A DNA stretch of 64,000 bases, from contig JAJZVX010000006.1 of NCBI GenBank assembly GCA_021846985.1, positions 62,001 through 126,000 of the forward strand, in the 5' to 3' direction. Below, in pieces: positions 20,368-30,830 of the stretch. A program made the translations under genes and the position numbers. Under the pieces are notes generated by a model, which did not search any database, was not told the origin of the DNA, and was given only the letters and a program-made list of their open reading frames with translations. The DNA comes from Acidobacteriota bacterium. GTDB lineage: Bacteria > Acidobacteriota > Terriglobia > Terriglobales > Acidobacteriaceae. Each line of letters begins with the position of its first letter. Position 1 is the stretch's first letter.

Positions 20368-23109
20368 ATGCCGTTTCACCGCGGAGCGATCCTTCGCACC
20401 ATGTCCCTGCTGCTTCTGCTGCTAGCGGCGCTTGCGGCGCGCGCCGCGCAAGGCGGAAACGCGGGCACCGTGCAAGGCACCGTCAGCGATCCCACCGGCG
20501 CTGTCATCCCCAATGCCACGGTTCATTTGAGCAACCGCACGATGGGGCTAAGCCGGACGGCGGCAACCAACGCCATGGGCGAGTTTTCCTTTACCAACGT
20601 GCCTTTTCACCCCTACCGGATCGAAGTCACAGCCGCCGGGTTTGCGCCTGCCCACGAAGACATTGAGATCGTCTCCGGCGTGGGCGTGCATCTGAAACTG
20701 GTGATGCAGATTGCCGCAGCCAGCCAGACGGTCACGGTGAGTTCGTCAGGACCGCTGGTGGAAGATACATCGATCTATCACACCGCGGTAGACCGGGACA
20801 TGATTGAGAAGCTCCCACTGGAGAGCGAGTCGTCCACGCTCAGTTCGTTGATTACGCTGACAACGCCGGGGGTCACGGCCGATTCGAACGGCCTGTTTCA
20901 TGGTTTGGGCGATCACGCCTCGAACTCGTTTTCGGTAGACGGACAGCCGATTACCGACCAGCAGAGCAAGTCCTTCTCGAATCAGTTGCCGTCCAACGCC
21001 ATTCAGTCCATGGAGGTAATCGCCGGCGCGCCGCCGGCCGAGTATGGCGACAAAACCAGCCTGGTGATTGTAACCACCACGCGCTCCGGCCAGGGCGTCA
21101 CGACACCTACGGGCACGATGTACAGCTCGTACGGCGCCTTTGGATCGGCCACGGGCGGCTTCGATCTTTCCTACGGGGGCAAGACCTGGGGCAACTTTGT
21201 CGAAGCGGACGGTCTGAACACGGGACGTTTTCTCGATCCGCCCGAGTTTGCGGTGATGCATGCCAAAGGCAACGAGCAGAATTTCTTCGACCGCGTAGAC
21301 TACAGCTTTACCCAGGCCGACGCCGTCCATCTGGACACGAACTACAGCCGGTCCTGGTTCCAGACGCCAAATGCTTACGACAACCTGGATGTGCAGAACG
21401 TGGTGAGTGGAGGCACGAGCGCCAACCCTGTTTTCGGCAGCGTCGGCGATGCCGACCAGCGCTCTGAAATTGGCACCATCGACGTGGCTCCAGCTTACAC
21501 GCGCATCTTGAGCCAGGACGCTGTTTTGAACCTGAACACCTATGTGCGCCGGGACGATTACAACTATTATCCCAGCGGCAATCCACTTGCGGACTTGGGC
21601 CCTGCCAACCTGCAAACCTCATCGATCGGCCAGCACCGCACGCTGACCAATGCCGGCATGCACGCCAATCTGACGTATGTGAGGGGAAGGCACAATGTGA
21701 AGGCCGGACTGGAGTACACGCAGACGTTTTTGCGCGAGCAGGACAGCCTGGGCATTGTGGACGCGACCTATAACGCGCCTTGTCTGGACGGCAACGGAAA
21801 TCCGCTTCCGGGTTACAGCGATCCTTCGCAGTGCCCAGGCAGCGCGAACCCGAGTTATCTGCCGATACTGGCCCCTTATGACTTTACGCGCGGCGGTAGT
21901 TACTACACCTACGCGGGGCAGACCGACATCAAGGAACTGGCGCTCTACCTGGAAGACCAGATCGAGGTGGCCAACTGGAACTTCAATGTAGGACTGCGCG
22001 AAGACGTGTACAACGGCCTGACAGACGCCAATCAGACCGAGCCGCGCCTGGGCGCGGCCTATAACATCCGTCCCTCGGGAACCGTATTGAGCGTCTCTTA
22101 CGCGCGCACACTGGAGACACCCTTCAACGAAAACCTGGTGCTCTCGAACAACGGCTGCCAGAATGCCGTGCTGGCGCCCCTGCTGAGCTGCACGCCCGGA
22201 GTGCAGGGAACCATGCAGCCGGGATACCGCAACGAATTCCACGCCAGCCTGCAGCAGGCGCTGGGCAAGGACATTGTGGTCAGCGGCGAATATATCTGGA
22301 AATATACGCACAACGCCTTCGACTTCAGCGTGCTGGGCAATACGCCGATTACCTTCCCCATTGACTGGCATAACTCGAAGATCCCGGGCTATGCACTGCA
22401 TGTAGAAATACCTAACTTCCATAACTTCAGCGCCTATACCGTTCTTTCGTCGGTGTCGGCGCGCTTCTTCCCGCCGCAGGTGGCAGGCGCGGGCGCCACG
22501 GTCGGACATACGGGCTATCCCTTCCGCATTGATCACGATGAAAGGCTGAACCAGACCACGCACCTGCAATACGCCTTCACGCACGGCAAATATCTGGGCG
22601 GTCTGTGGGGCGGATTCAACTGGCGCTACGACTCCGGCGAAGTGGCCGGCGCCGCCCCCTGCTATAACCCGTTTTCCAACGATCCGAACAGCGCGTGCGG
22701 CGACACCTCGACCACCTTGAATGGGTTGCCGGCCGTGAACCTGAGCAGCCTGACCGCCGACGAGGAGTTCCAGGCGGGCATGATGTGCAACGGGGTAAAG
22801 GCAACGCCCGGCCATCCTTTGCCCGCGGTCTGCCTGGCGTCGCAGTACTCTTCCAATCTGTTGAGCCTGCCCGCGCCGGGCACAGGCGATAACGACAAGC
22901 ATCCGCCGCGCGTCGCGCCGCGCAGCCTGTTTGATGTATCGGTGGGCAAGGACAACCTGTTTCACGCAAACCGGTACAAGGTAGACCTGAATCTGACCGC
23001 GGTGAACGTAACAAACAATTACGCGCTCTATAACTTTCTGTCGACGTTCAGCGGGACGCACTATGTGACGCCGCGGGCCATGACGGCCAAGGTCACGCTC
23101 AACTTCTGA
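20368..23109 (+). CDS. TonB-dependent receptor with CarboxypepD_reg domain
   Basis: Outer-membrane receptor of 913 residues. After a signal peptide (MPFHRGAILRTMSLLLLLLAALAARAA) comes a carboxypeptidase-regulatory-like domain (VQGTVSDPTGAVIPNATVHLSN...GEFSFTNVPFHPYRIEVTAAGF), a plug (LDQ region SNSFSVDGQPITDQQSK; SNAIQSMEVIAGAPPAEYG), and a long beta barrel ending in an aromatic residue (TLNF), as expected for outer-membrane insertion. This architecture is typical of the large acidobacterial oar-like receptor family. At about 900 residues it is shorter than the 1100-1200-residue members. The ligand is unknown; the neighbouring HCPLC protein suggests metal or metal-complex uptake. CAAGGAGA precedes the ATG. 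Confidence 0.92.
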   Translation: MPFHRGAILRTMSLLLLLLAALAARAAQGGNAGTVQGTVSDPTGAVIPNATVHLSNRTMGLSRTAATNAMGEFSFTNVPFHPYRIEVTAAGFAPAHEDIEIVSGVGVHLKLVMQIAAASQTVTVSSSGPLVEDTSIYHTAVDRDMIEKLPLESESSTLSSLITLTTPGVTADSNGLFHGLGDHASNSFSVDGQPITDQQSKSFSNQLPSNAIQSMEVIAGAPPAEYGDKTSLVIVTTTRSGQGVTTPTGTMYSSYGAFGSATGGFDLSYGGKTWGNFVEADGLNTGRFLDPPEFAVMHAKGNEQNFFDRVDYSFTQADAVHLDTNYSRSWFQTPNAYDNLDVQNVVSGGTSANPVFGSVGDADQRSEIGTIDVAPAYTRILSQDAVLNLNTYVRRDDYNYYPSGNPLADLGPANLQTSSIGQHRTLTNAGMHANLTYVRGRHNVKAGLEYTQTFLREQDSLGIVDATYNAPCLDGNGNPLPGYSDPSQCPGSANPSYLPILAPYDFTRGGSYYTYAGQTDIKELALYLEDQIEVANWNFNVGLREDVYNGLTDANQTEPRLGAAYNIRPSGTVLSVSYARTLETPFNENLVLSNNGCQNAVLAPLLSCTPGVQGTMQPGYRNEFHASLQQALGKDIVVSGEYIWKYTHNAFDFSVLGNTPITFPIDWHNSKIPGYALHVEIPNFHNFSAYTVLSSVSARFFPPQVAGAGATVGHTGYPFRIDHDERLNQTTHLQYAFTHGKYLGGLWGGFNWRYDSGEVAGAAPCYNPFSNDPNSACGDTSTTLNGLPAVNLSSLTADEEFQAGMMCNGVKATPGHPLPAVCLASQYSSNLLSLPAPGTGDNDKHPPRVAPRSLFDVSVGKDNLFHANRYKVDLNLTAVNVTNNYALYNFLSTFSGTHYVTPRAMTAKVTLNF

Positions 23110-23129
23110 CTTCATTCGAGGAGCGATTC

Positions 23130-23234
23130 ATGCAGAGCGTCCCGGCACGCCAAAATCGGCGCGCTGGAATGCGCCGTCAACCCCCTCCGCCTGACAGCGT
23201 GGTGTGCGGCGCTGACAAGAGCGTCAAACCCTGA
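23130..23234 (+). CDS. Possible 34-aa ORF after the TonB receptor
   Basis: An ATG at 23130 follows GAGGAGCGATTC, a strong ribosome binding site, 20 bases after the receptor stop. It opens a 34-codon frame (MQSVPARQNRRAGM...). The composition is basic and proline-rich with no recognisable domain. It may be a real short peptide or the broken start of a former downstream gene. Confidence 0.25.
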   Translation: MQSVPARQNRRAGMRRQPPPPDSVVCGADKSVKP

Positions 23235-23263
23235 GTCTGTTGAGGCCAGGCACAAAAGCCGCC

Positions 23264-24259
23264 TCACTTTTCACTGTCGAGCTGTTGCATCTGGTGGGAA
23301 TCGTAGCGCGTTCCGGCCACGGCGCTGTCGGGGATAGCTGCCTCAATCGCAGCAACCTCATCAGAGCCAAGGCGAACGTTGAGCGCGCCGAGCGTGTCGG
23401 CAAGCTGCGCGCGGGTGCGCGCACCCAGCACCGGGACAAGGAAGGGCTGTTTGGCCATTACCCAGGCCACGGCCAGTTGCACGGGCGTGATGCCCCGGCC
23501 GGCGGCAAGAGTCTGAAGTTGGTCGACCAGGCGCAGATTGCGGACGAGGTTTTCGCCGGTAAAGCGCGGTATCCTGGCGCGGAAGTCTCCCTGAGGCGCA
23601 GGCTGGGAGCGGGTGAGCAGCCCGCGCGAGAGCACGCCGTAGGCGGTGGCGCCGATGCCTGCCTCTTCGAGGGCGGGAAAAATGCGCGCTTCCGGTCCGC
23701 GGCTGACAAGCGAGTACTCGATCTGCAGATCGACGATGGGATGCACGGCCGAAGCGCGGCGAATGGTCTCGGGACCAACCTCGGAAAGGCCAATGTGGCG
23801 CACATAGCCTGCCCGGACCATCTCTGCGATGGCTCCCACGGTCTCCTCGATGGGGATCTGCGGGTCGAGGCGCGCCGGGCGGTAGATGTCGATGTAGTCC
23901 GTACCCAGGCGCTTGAGAGAGTACGCCAACGCCGTCTTGACCGCGGCGGGGCGAGCATCGAAACCGATCCAAGAACCGTCGGGAGCCCGCTGCGCCCCGA
24001 ACTTGACCGAGAGAAACACCTTTTCGCGGAGAAAGCGCAGGGCCACGCCGAGAAGCATCTCATTCTGGCCCATGCCGTAGAAGTCGCCTGTATCGAGCAG
24101 GTTGATGCCAGCGTCAATGGCCGCGTGGATGGTAGCCAGGCTTTCCGCCTCGTCGGCGGGGCCGTAGACTCCGCTCATCCCCATGCAGCCAAGCGCGATG
24201 GGAAAGACTTCAGGGCCGGTACGGCCCAGCTTGCGGATCGGGAGGCCTTGGGTTGTCAT
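23264..24259 (-). CDS. Aldo/keto reductase (AKR13-like)
   Basis: Cytosolic oxidoreductase of 331 residues beginning MTTQGLPIRKLGRTGPEVFPIALGCMGMSG. The barrel motifs are intact: INLLDTGDFYGMGQNE with catalytic Asp and Tyr, DYIDIYRPARLDP, a YSLVSRGPE segment and the cofactor-binding PVLGARTRAQLADTLG. The IALGCMGMSGVYG opening is characteristic of the YakC/AKR13 group, which reduces small aldehydes. The ATG at 24257-24259 has AAGGAGC upstream; the track ORF adds 38 upstream residues that look non-coding. It is convergent with the receptor region and divergent from pyrG. Confidence 0.88.
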   Translation of the reverse strand: MTTQGLPIRKLGRTGPEVFPIALGCMGMSGVYGPADEAESLATIHAAIDAGINLLDTGDFYGMGQNEMLLGVALRFLREKVFLSVKFGAQRAPDGSWIGFDARPAAVKTALAYSLKRLGTDYIDIYRPARLDPQIPIEETVGAIAEMVRAGYVRHIGLSEVGPETIRRASAVHPIVDLQIEYSLVSRGPEARIFPALEEAGIGATAYGVLSRGLLTRSQPAPQGDFRARIPRFTGENLVRNLRLVDQLQTLAAGRGITPVQLAVAWVMAKQPFLVPVLGARTRAQLADTLGALNVRLGSDEVAAIEAAIPDSAVAGTRYDSHQMQQLDSEK

Positions 24260-24398
24260 GCGCCTGCTCCTTCGATACGATTTGCAGCCAACGAGCATCG
24301 TAGGCTGGGATGGGGATGGCCGCAAGTGCCAAACGCCTTTCCGGCATGCCGCGATTCGGGACAGGGCCAGCAAAAGGACAGCGTCAACCGATAAATAA

Positions 24399-26228
<1,830 letters not shown>

Positions 26229-26640
26229 GCGCGACGGATCGAAAGCGCAGAACCTGGCCTGGCCGGCGTTTCCCGCGTGTCCTGTGGGTGCGCACTCGAG
26301 GCCTGGATGCGTTGCCGGGTCAGCTCATGGCGCAGGATCCGTTCCTTCAAATCTGTCGCGGCCCTGTGAAGATGGCGCACATTCCAGGTGTAGATTCGCC
26401 TGGCATCCACCTTGCGCGCGCAGGCCGGATGCAGGGCATCGCAAATCATGCCGCCGGTGTAGCCCAACCTCGCGGCGCGCCGCCAGGTTGCGAAATATTC
26501 CTCTCCGGAGGGTTTTACGGTTTGGAAGACAGAGGCAGCCGTGCCAGCTTGCCCAAAAAATAGGACTCACGCGGGTATTGACAAGCGCTTTCGTTCGGGC
26601 CTATTGTTCAATCCGTTTTTTTCCAAAGGGAGGATTCAAA
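26229..26640. other. Intergenic region between pyrG and the HhH-like gene
   Basis: About 410 bases. No track ORF here has a recognisable domain. The right end holds a good sigma-70-type promoter (listed separately) and the GGGAGG ribosome binding site of the next gene. I see no other named element. Confidence 0.45.
26578..26607 (+). promoter_or_regulatory. Sigma-70-type promoter candidate
   Basis: TTGACA (26578-26583) and TATTGT (26602-26607) are separated by 18 bases and lie 34 bases before the ATG of the next gene. The -35 box is perfect and the -10 box matches four of six positions. Start point inferred near 26614. Confidence 0.55.
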
Positions 26641-27213
26641 ATGATGGCGACATTTGAACTTCAGCCCGGGAAATCGGAACTTGAGGAGTTGGCGGCGGAG
26701 TATTGGCAGAAGACCGGCGAAAAGGAACACGAACTTGAGAAGGCAGCGTATGAAGCCGGGGCGGCGATCCGGAAGGGGGATTACTCGCTGGCGAATCTGG
26801 AGATGATTGTCCGCTGGAAATCGGAGCGCGTCGTTCATTACCTGATCGGGAACAGCGAAGAGACAATCCGGCAGGCGCTAGCGGTGGCGGCCTCGCCGGC
26901 GAGCACGGTGCGGAGCGCGGTGGATGCGCTGACCAGCTTACACGGGATCGACATTGCGGTCGCATCGGCGATTCTGGCGGCGATTGATCCAGAGCGCTAT
27001 ATGGTGCTGGACGTACGGGCGCTGGAAGCGCTTGGGCATGCGCGGCACGACGTGGACTTCTACGAGAAGTACCTGGCGTTTTGCCGGCAGGTGGCGGGGA
27101 GCGGGGCCATCAAGCCGCAGGGCGAGTTGCCGGGGCCCACGGCGCTTCATGCGCTGGAGCGGGCGCTGTGGGAGTGGTCGCGGTGCCATGCGGAACAAAG
27201 TGTGGGCGTTTAG
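26641..27213 (+). CDS. Conserved hypothetical protein with HhH-like segment
   Basis: A 190-residue soluble helical protein that I cannot assign firmly. The segment ALTSLHGIDIAVASAILAAIDPERYMVLDVRALEALG resembles the helix-hairpin-helix and following helix of the HhH-GPD DNA glycosylase fold, where a GxGxxxA hairpin is followed by a buried Asp in a DxR setting. No iron-sulfur cysteines or complete glycosylase signature is seen. It could be a DNA-binding or repair-related protein, or an unrelated helical fold. GGGAGG precedes the ATG, and a sigma-70-like promoter lies just upstream. It ends 33 bp before kdsA. Confidence 0.7.
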   Translation: MMATFELQPGKSELEELAAEYWQKTGEKEHELEKAAYEAGAAIRKGDYSLANLEMIVRWKSERVVHYLIGNSEETIRQALAVAASPASTVRSAVDALTSLHGIDIAVASAILAAIDPERYMVLDVRALEALGHARHDVDFYEKYLAFCRQVAGSGAIKPQGELPGPTALHALERALWEWSRCHAEQSVGV

Positions 27214-27246
27214 CGGGAAGCGTCCGCGCGGGTTAGAATCGCGTAC

Positions 27247-28059
27247 GTGAGCGACTCATTTGAGATCGGCCCTGTACAGGTGGGCGGGGGGCGGCTGTTT
27301 CTGATCGCCGGCCCCTGCGTAATCGAATCCGAGACCCATGCGCACAGAATGGCCGAAGCGATTCAGCGCATTGCGGCCGATCTGGGAGTTCCCTATATTT
27401 TCAAAGCCAGCTACGACAAGGCAAACCGGACCAGCGTGAAGAGTTTCCGCGGGCCGGGTCTGGTGGAGGGTACGCGCATCCTGGGGCGGATCGCCAAGGA
27501 TACCGGGCTGCCGGTGCTGACCGACGTGCACGAACCGGGGCACTGCGAAGTGGCAGCAGAGGCAGTAGACGTGTTGCAGATTCCGGCGTTTCTGTGCCGG
27601 CAGACGGAACTGCTGGTGGCCGCTGGCAAGACCGGACGGGCGGTCAACATCAAAAAGGGCCAGTTTGTGGCGCCGTGGGACATGCGGCATGGGCTCGAAA
27701 AGGTGCGATCGACAGGCAACGAACGGGTGTTTCTGACCGAGCGGGGAACGAGCTTCGGATATAACACGCTGGTGGTGGACTTTCGCGGGCTGAAGACAAT
27801 GCGGGAGATGGCGCCCGTGGTATTTGACGGCACGCACTCGGTGCAGCAGCCCTCGGCAGCGAACGGCGTGAGCGGCGGACAGCCGGAGTTCATTCCACTA
27901 CTGGCACGGGCAGCAGTGGCGGCGGGAATCGACGGGCTGTTCCTGGAGGTCCATGACGACCCGGCGAACGCCAAGTCGGACGGCGCAAATGCGCTGGATC
28001 TGAAGCTGCTGCGGGGGTTGCTGGAAAAGCTGCTGGCGATCCGGGCAGCGGCAGAGTAA
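27247..28059 (+). CDS. kdsA: 3-deoxy-8-phosphooctulonate synthase (KDO-8-P synthase)
   Basis: Condenses phosphoenolpyruvate with arabinose 5-phosphate to KDO-8-phosphate, the first committed step to the KDO of lipopolysaccharide inner core. The 270-residue product has the expected length and motifs: FLIAGPCVIES near the start, FKASYDKANRTSVKSFRGPG for substrate binding, and VVFDGTHSVQQP near the end. The start codon is GTG with no clear Shine-Dalgarno sequence; the N-terminal sequence MSDSFEIGPVQVGGG fits homologues. It shows that the organism makes a KDO-containing envelope, in agreement with lpxC later in the window. A hairpin 42 bases after the stop may terminate it. Confidence 0.95.
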   Translation: MSDSFEIGPVQVGGGRLFLIAGPCVIESETHAHRMAEAIQRIAADLGVPYIFKASYDKANRTSVKSFRGPGLVEGTRILGRIAKDTGLPVLTDVHEPGHCEVAAEAVDVLQIPAFLCRQTELLVAAGKTGRAVNIKKGQFVAPWDMRHGLEKVRSTGNERVFLTERGTSFGYNTLVVDFRGLKTMREMAPVVFDGTHSVQQPSAANGVSGGQPEFIPLLARAAVAAGIDGLFLEVHDDPANAKSDGANALDLKLLRGLLEKLLAIRAAAE

Positions 28060-28100
28060 GAAGGCCGCATCATCCAGATACAGCGGTCGCGATGCTGGCC

Positions 28101-28132
28101 GAGGCGCCGAGGTTATCGCGGGGAGGCGCCTC
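28101..28132 (+). terminator. Inverted repeat after kdsA
   Basis: An 8-bp perfect inverted repeat, GAGGCGCC / GGCGCCTC, with a 16-base loop, 42 bases after the kdsA stop. There is no T-run, so this is a candidate transcript-end structure only. Confidence 0.35.
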
Positions 28133-28245
28133 AAGCGAACTGTTCCCTGCCCCTCTGCAGACGGTGCCGGACACAACGGCTGGCTCGTGCTCTGCATCGT
28201 TCGGCGGCGTGTGCCGCGAATCTGCTTGCCTCCGCCAGGCCCGCC

Positions 28246-29637
28246 TTACTCCGTTACCATTCCCTGGCTGTCAGCCTCAAATCCGCCGGCTTCGGCCACC
28301 CGCACCAGCCGGTGCAGGTAGGCTCGCGAAATATGCAGGCTGCGCGCCGCCAGCGTCTTGTTGCCGCGCATTTCGCGAATGGCTTCGGTGGCCAGCCGGA
28401 TTTTGAAGTCGTGAATCTGCTGCTCGAAGCTGCCCGCAGGCATCCCCGCGTTGAGCGCCATGGCCTCTTCCTTGCGCAGGTTTTGCGGCAGGTCCGCCAC
28501 GCGGATCGTATTTCCTTCCGCCAGCACCAGCGCGCGCTGCACCAGGTTCTCCAGTTCGCGCACGTTGCCCGGCCAGCTATGCTCTTGCAGAACGGCCATG
28601 GCCTCCGGCTCAAACCGCTCCACATTCTTCCGGTACATCTGCGCGTAGGTGCGCAGAAAATGACTGGCGATCTGCGGTATGTCCTCGGGATGATCCTGTA
28701 GCGAAGGCGTTTCGATTTTGACTACATTGATCCGGTAGTAGAGATCCTCGCGGAACTTGCTCTTGGCCACCATCTCCGCCAGATTCCGGTTGGTGGCAAA
28801 CACCAGCCTAGCCTTGAGCGGGATCAGCTTGTTGCCGCCCAGGCGGCTGAACTCGCGCTCCTGCAGCACGCGCAGCAACTTAACCTGCGTCATCAGGCTC
28901 AGTTCGCCGATCTCGTCGAGGAAGACAGTGCCATCCCCAGCCTGCTCAAAGAAGCCCGCCCGCGACCCCACCGTGCCCGTGTAAGCGCCTTTCTCGTGCC
29001 CGAAGAGCTCGGCTTCGATGAGCGTCTCGGGAATCGCCCCGCAGGGAACCGCCACAAACGGCCGGCTGGCGCGGCTACCCAGATTATGGATGGCCCGCGC
29101 CACCAGTTCCTTGCCCGTGCCGCTCTGTCCGGTTACCAGCACCGACACATTCAGATCTGCCACGCAGCGCACCAGCCGGTAGACCTGCTGCATCTGCTGG
29201 CTCGATCCGATGATGCGGTCGCAGCTGACAGGCAGCGCCATCCGTTCCTGCACGGTCTCCAGTTGCTGTTTCAGCGCCGCGCTTTCGTGCGCCCTCCGCA
29301 GCATGGTCCTCAGATCGCGGATCGACGGCGGCCGGCGACAGTAGCCGTATGCCCCCAGGCTCACCAGTTCCTCGGCCCGGCGCCGCAATCCGTCATCGGC
29401 TAGAATCACCCACGGCACCGCAGTCCCAAGGTGATCCTGCGCGAAGCCGATACGTTCCCGCACCAGAAGGTGATGGGAGTTCAGGTCCAGAAGAACCACG
29501 TCGCACTCTTGCGCAGAAAGCGCGGGCTCAATCTGGTCAACGTTCGATACCAGGAAGACTTCAAATTCTTTCCCCAAGGCAGAACTCAGAAGAGACTGAA
29601 GCGCACGGTCCTCTGAAAACAAGCAAACACGAGTCAT
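28246..29637 (-). CDS. Sigma-54-dependent activator with pseudo-receiver domain, probable Tad pilus regulator
   Basis: Cytoplasmic enhancer-binding protein of 463 residues. The N-terminal 115 residues have the receiver fold with an acidic pocket (SED at 8-10) and Asp 51 at the phospho-acceptor site, but Ala 80 replaces the Ser/Thr and RRPP (101-104) replaces the KP lysine, so it is probably not a normal phospho-switch. The AAA+ domain is complete: GQSGTGKE (170-177), the sigma-54 loop GAYTGT (217-222, close to GAFTGA) and TVFLDE. A Fis-type helix-turn-helix ([23 protein letters not shown]) ends the protein. The track starts at a TTG six bases earlier; I prefer the ATG. It is divergent from the Tad locus, whose three putative sigma-54 promoters share a dyad that it probably binds. 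Confidence 0.92.
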   Translation of the reverse strand: MTRVCLFSEDRALQSLLSSALGKEFEVFLVSNVDQIEPALSAQECDVVLLDLNSHHLLVRERIGFAQDHLGTAVPWVILADDGLRRRAEELVSLGAYGYCRRPPSIRDLRTMLRRAHESAALKQQLETVQERMALPVSCDRIIGSSQQMQQVYRLVRCVADLNVSVLVTGQSGTGKELVARAIHNLGSRASRPFVAVPCGAIPETLIEAELFGHEKGAYTGTVGSRAGFFEQAGDGTVFLDEIGELSLMTQVKLLRVLQEREFSRLGGNKLIPLKARLVFATNRNLAEMVAKSKFREDLYYRINVVKIETPSLQDHPEDIPQIASHFLRTYAQMYRKNVERFEPEAMAVLQEHSWPGNVRELENLVQRALVLAEGNTIRVADLPQNLRKEEAMALNAGMPAGSFEQQIHDFKIRLATEAIREMRGNKTLAARSLHISRAYLHRLVRVAEAGGFEADSQGMVTE

Positions 29638-29986
29638 AAACAAGGAAACCCCTGCTCTCGCCGTATGGTGTGCGGCTGGAATTGTAGAGCCATCGTAGCG
29701 GAAGGCATCTTGTCAATCAACTATTCGTACTCTTTTAATAACACTTTAGTAACCATTCCCAGGAGATTACCTGCACTCGCCGTTGTTTTCAGGCTGTTGA
29801 TTCTTGCCATATCTCACTGATTGATCGTTTGTTGTCCATTGATTTCCCTATCCAACCGGTGCTTTCCCAACGGGCGCCCGGACTCTGCTGACCGCAGAGG
29901 CAACCACTCCGAGCAGGATGGGCGCGACGGAGACACCCGCTGTCGCCTCGCGTTGTATATGGACTGCTTCACCCTCCGCTGCAACT

Positions 29987-30002
29987 GTATACATCCGTCT
30001 AC
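29987..30002 (+). promoter_or_regulatory. Candidate activator-binding dyad (Tad operon)
   Basis: GTATAC-ATCC-GTCTAC, matching GTNNAC-N4-GTNNAC. The left edge is exactly 80 bp upstream of the -24 GG at 30067. The same pattern is found 80 bp before the cpaB promoter and 81 bp before the flp promoter. Confidence 0.6.
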
Positions 30003-30065
30003 ATCCGTTCTGGTTTCTTCAACCTAAGTGATTCATAGTAATCGCGTTAAAGGGCCAATGGGTTT

Positions 30066-30081
30066 TGGACAGACGATTGCT
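30066..30081 (+). promoter_or_regulatory. Sigma-54 (-24/-12) promoter candidate, Tad operon
   Basis: TGG-N9-TTGCT with the invariant GG (30067-30068) and GC (30079-30080) exactly ten bases apart. It lies 45 bases before the first small ORF of the Tad locus; the start site would be near 30092. Confidence 0.6.
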
Positions 30082-30125
30082 GTTCTTATCGGCGTTGGCA
30101 TGGCTGGCAGAGGAGGAAAACGGAG

Positions 30126-30290
30126 ATGAACTGGATTGCCGGATGGTCCGCTCTTGCTGTGATTGCGCTCTCGGCAGCCGTGGGAGCCTGCCTCTCCGAG
30201 TCGCGTATCCGCTTTATTGTCAATTGGCTGCTGCTCCCGGTGCTGTGCGAGGGAGTGCTGCTGCAGCTGTTTTACTTCAACACGCACTGA
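30126..30290 (+). CDS. 54-aa membrane protein, first ORF of the Tad operon
   Basis: Too short for the ORF track. ATG at 30126 after a strong AGGAGG site; 54 residues with two hydrophobic segments (MNWIAGWSALAVIALSAAVGA and FIVNWLLLPVLCEGVLLQLFYF). It ends 15 bases before the prepilin peptidase gene and is the first frame after the putative sigma-54 promoter. No family is recognised. Its position and signals support a real small membrane protein that could accompany the peptidase or assembly platform. Confidence 0.65.
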   Translation: MNWIAGWSALAVIALSAAVGACLSESRIRFIVNWLLLPVLCEGVLLQLFYFNTH

Positions 30291-30305
30291 ACAGGGAGAC
30301 CGGGA

Positions 30306-30815
30306 ATGCATTCGATTGCATGGTGGCCGACCGTACTGGTTCTGGCTGTTGCCATCTTCACCGATCTGCGCAACCGCCGCATCCCCAACTGGCTGGTGGT
30401 GCCTTTCCTGGTAACGGGAATCGTGCTTTCCGCCTGGCTCCACGGCTGGCACGGCGTGGCATGGAGCCTTGCGGGGCTTGGTCTTGCCGCGCTGCTCTTC
30501 GGCGCGCTGGCCTGGATGGGCGGCATGGGCATGGGCGACGTAAAGCTTTGCGCCGCCATCGGCGCCTGGATTGGGCCTGTGCAGTTGTTCACCGCGCTGG
30601 TACTCACCGGCCTCGCTGGAGGCATGATGGCGCTGGGCTGGGCCGCATGGGGCGGCTTTCTTGGCGACCTCTTCCAAAGCACCGGCGACCTGCTGCTGGG
30701 CGGAAAGAAGCGCAGCCTGCAGCGCGTGCATGTGCTCTCCAACCCGCTGGCGCGCAAGATGCCTTACGCTCCGGCCATCGCCATCGGCACACTTTTGTCC
30801 TTTTTATCCCGCTAA
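30306..30815 (+). CDS. cpaA: Prepilin peptidase TadV/CpaA
   Basis: Membrane aspartyl protease of 169 residues that cleaves the leader of Flp pilins and TadE-type pseudopilins. The two active-site aspartates are visible: Asp 20 in FTDLRNRRIPNW and Asp 78 in the GMGMGDVKL motif. Several hydrophobic segments follow the short A24 peptidase topology without the N-terminal methylase domain of type IVa PilD. It is the first recognisable gene of the Tad operon. GGGAGACCGGGA precedes the ATG. Its likely substrates, the Flp pilin and the TadE-like proteins, are encoded further on in the same locus. Confidence 0.9.
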   Translation: MHSIAWWPTVLVLAVAIFTDLRNRRIPNWLVVPFLVTGIVLSAWLHGWHGVAWSLAGLGLAALLFGALAWMGGMGMGDVKLCAAIGAWIGPVQLFTALVLTGLAGGMMALGWAAWGGFLGDLFQSTGDLLLGGKKRSLQRVHVLSNPLARKMPYAPAIAIGTLLSFLSR

Positions 30816-30830
30816 GGAGAAAACGCGGCT

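Larger units (their letters stand above)
29638..30125. other. Divergent control region of the activator and the Tad operon
   Basis: About 490 bases without a gene. The left part is unusually AT-rich for this window (for example near 29720-29760). The right part holds a dyad at 29987-30002, a -24/-12 promoter match at 30066-30081 and an AGGAGG ribosome binding site before the first Tad ORF (listed separately). The dyad overlaps a tandem repeat of TACATCCGT at a 10-bp interval. No sigma-54 match was found in the orientation of the activator gene. Confidence 0.6.

Noticed and set aside
21619-23115. 498-aa minus-strand ORF opposite the TonB-dependent receptor
   Set aside because: Long only because of codon bias; the plus-strand frame encodes a complete receptor.
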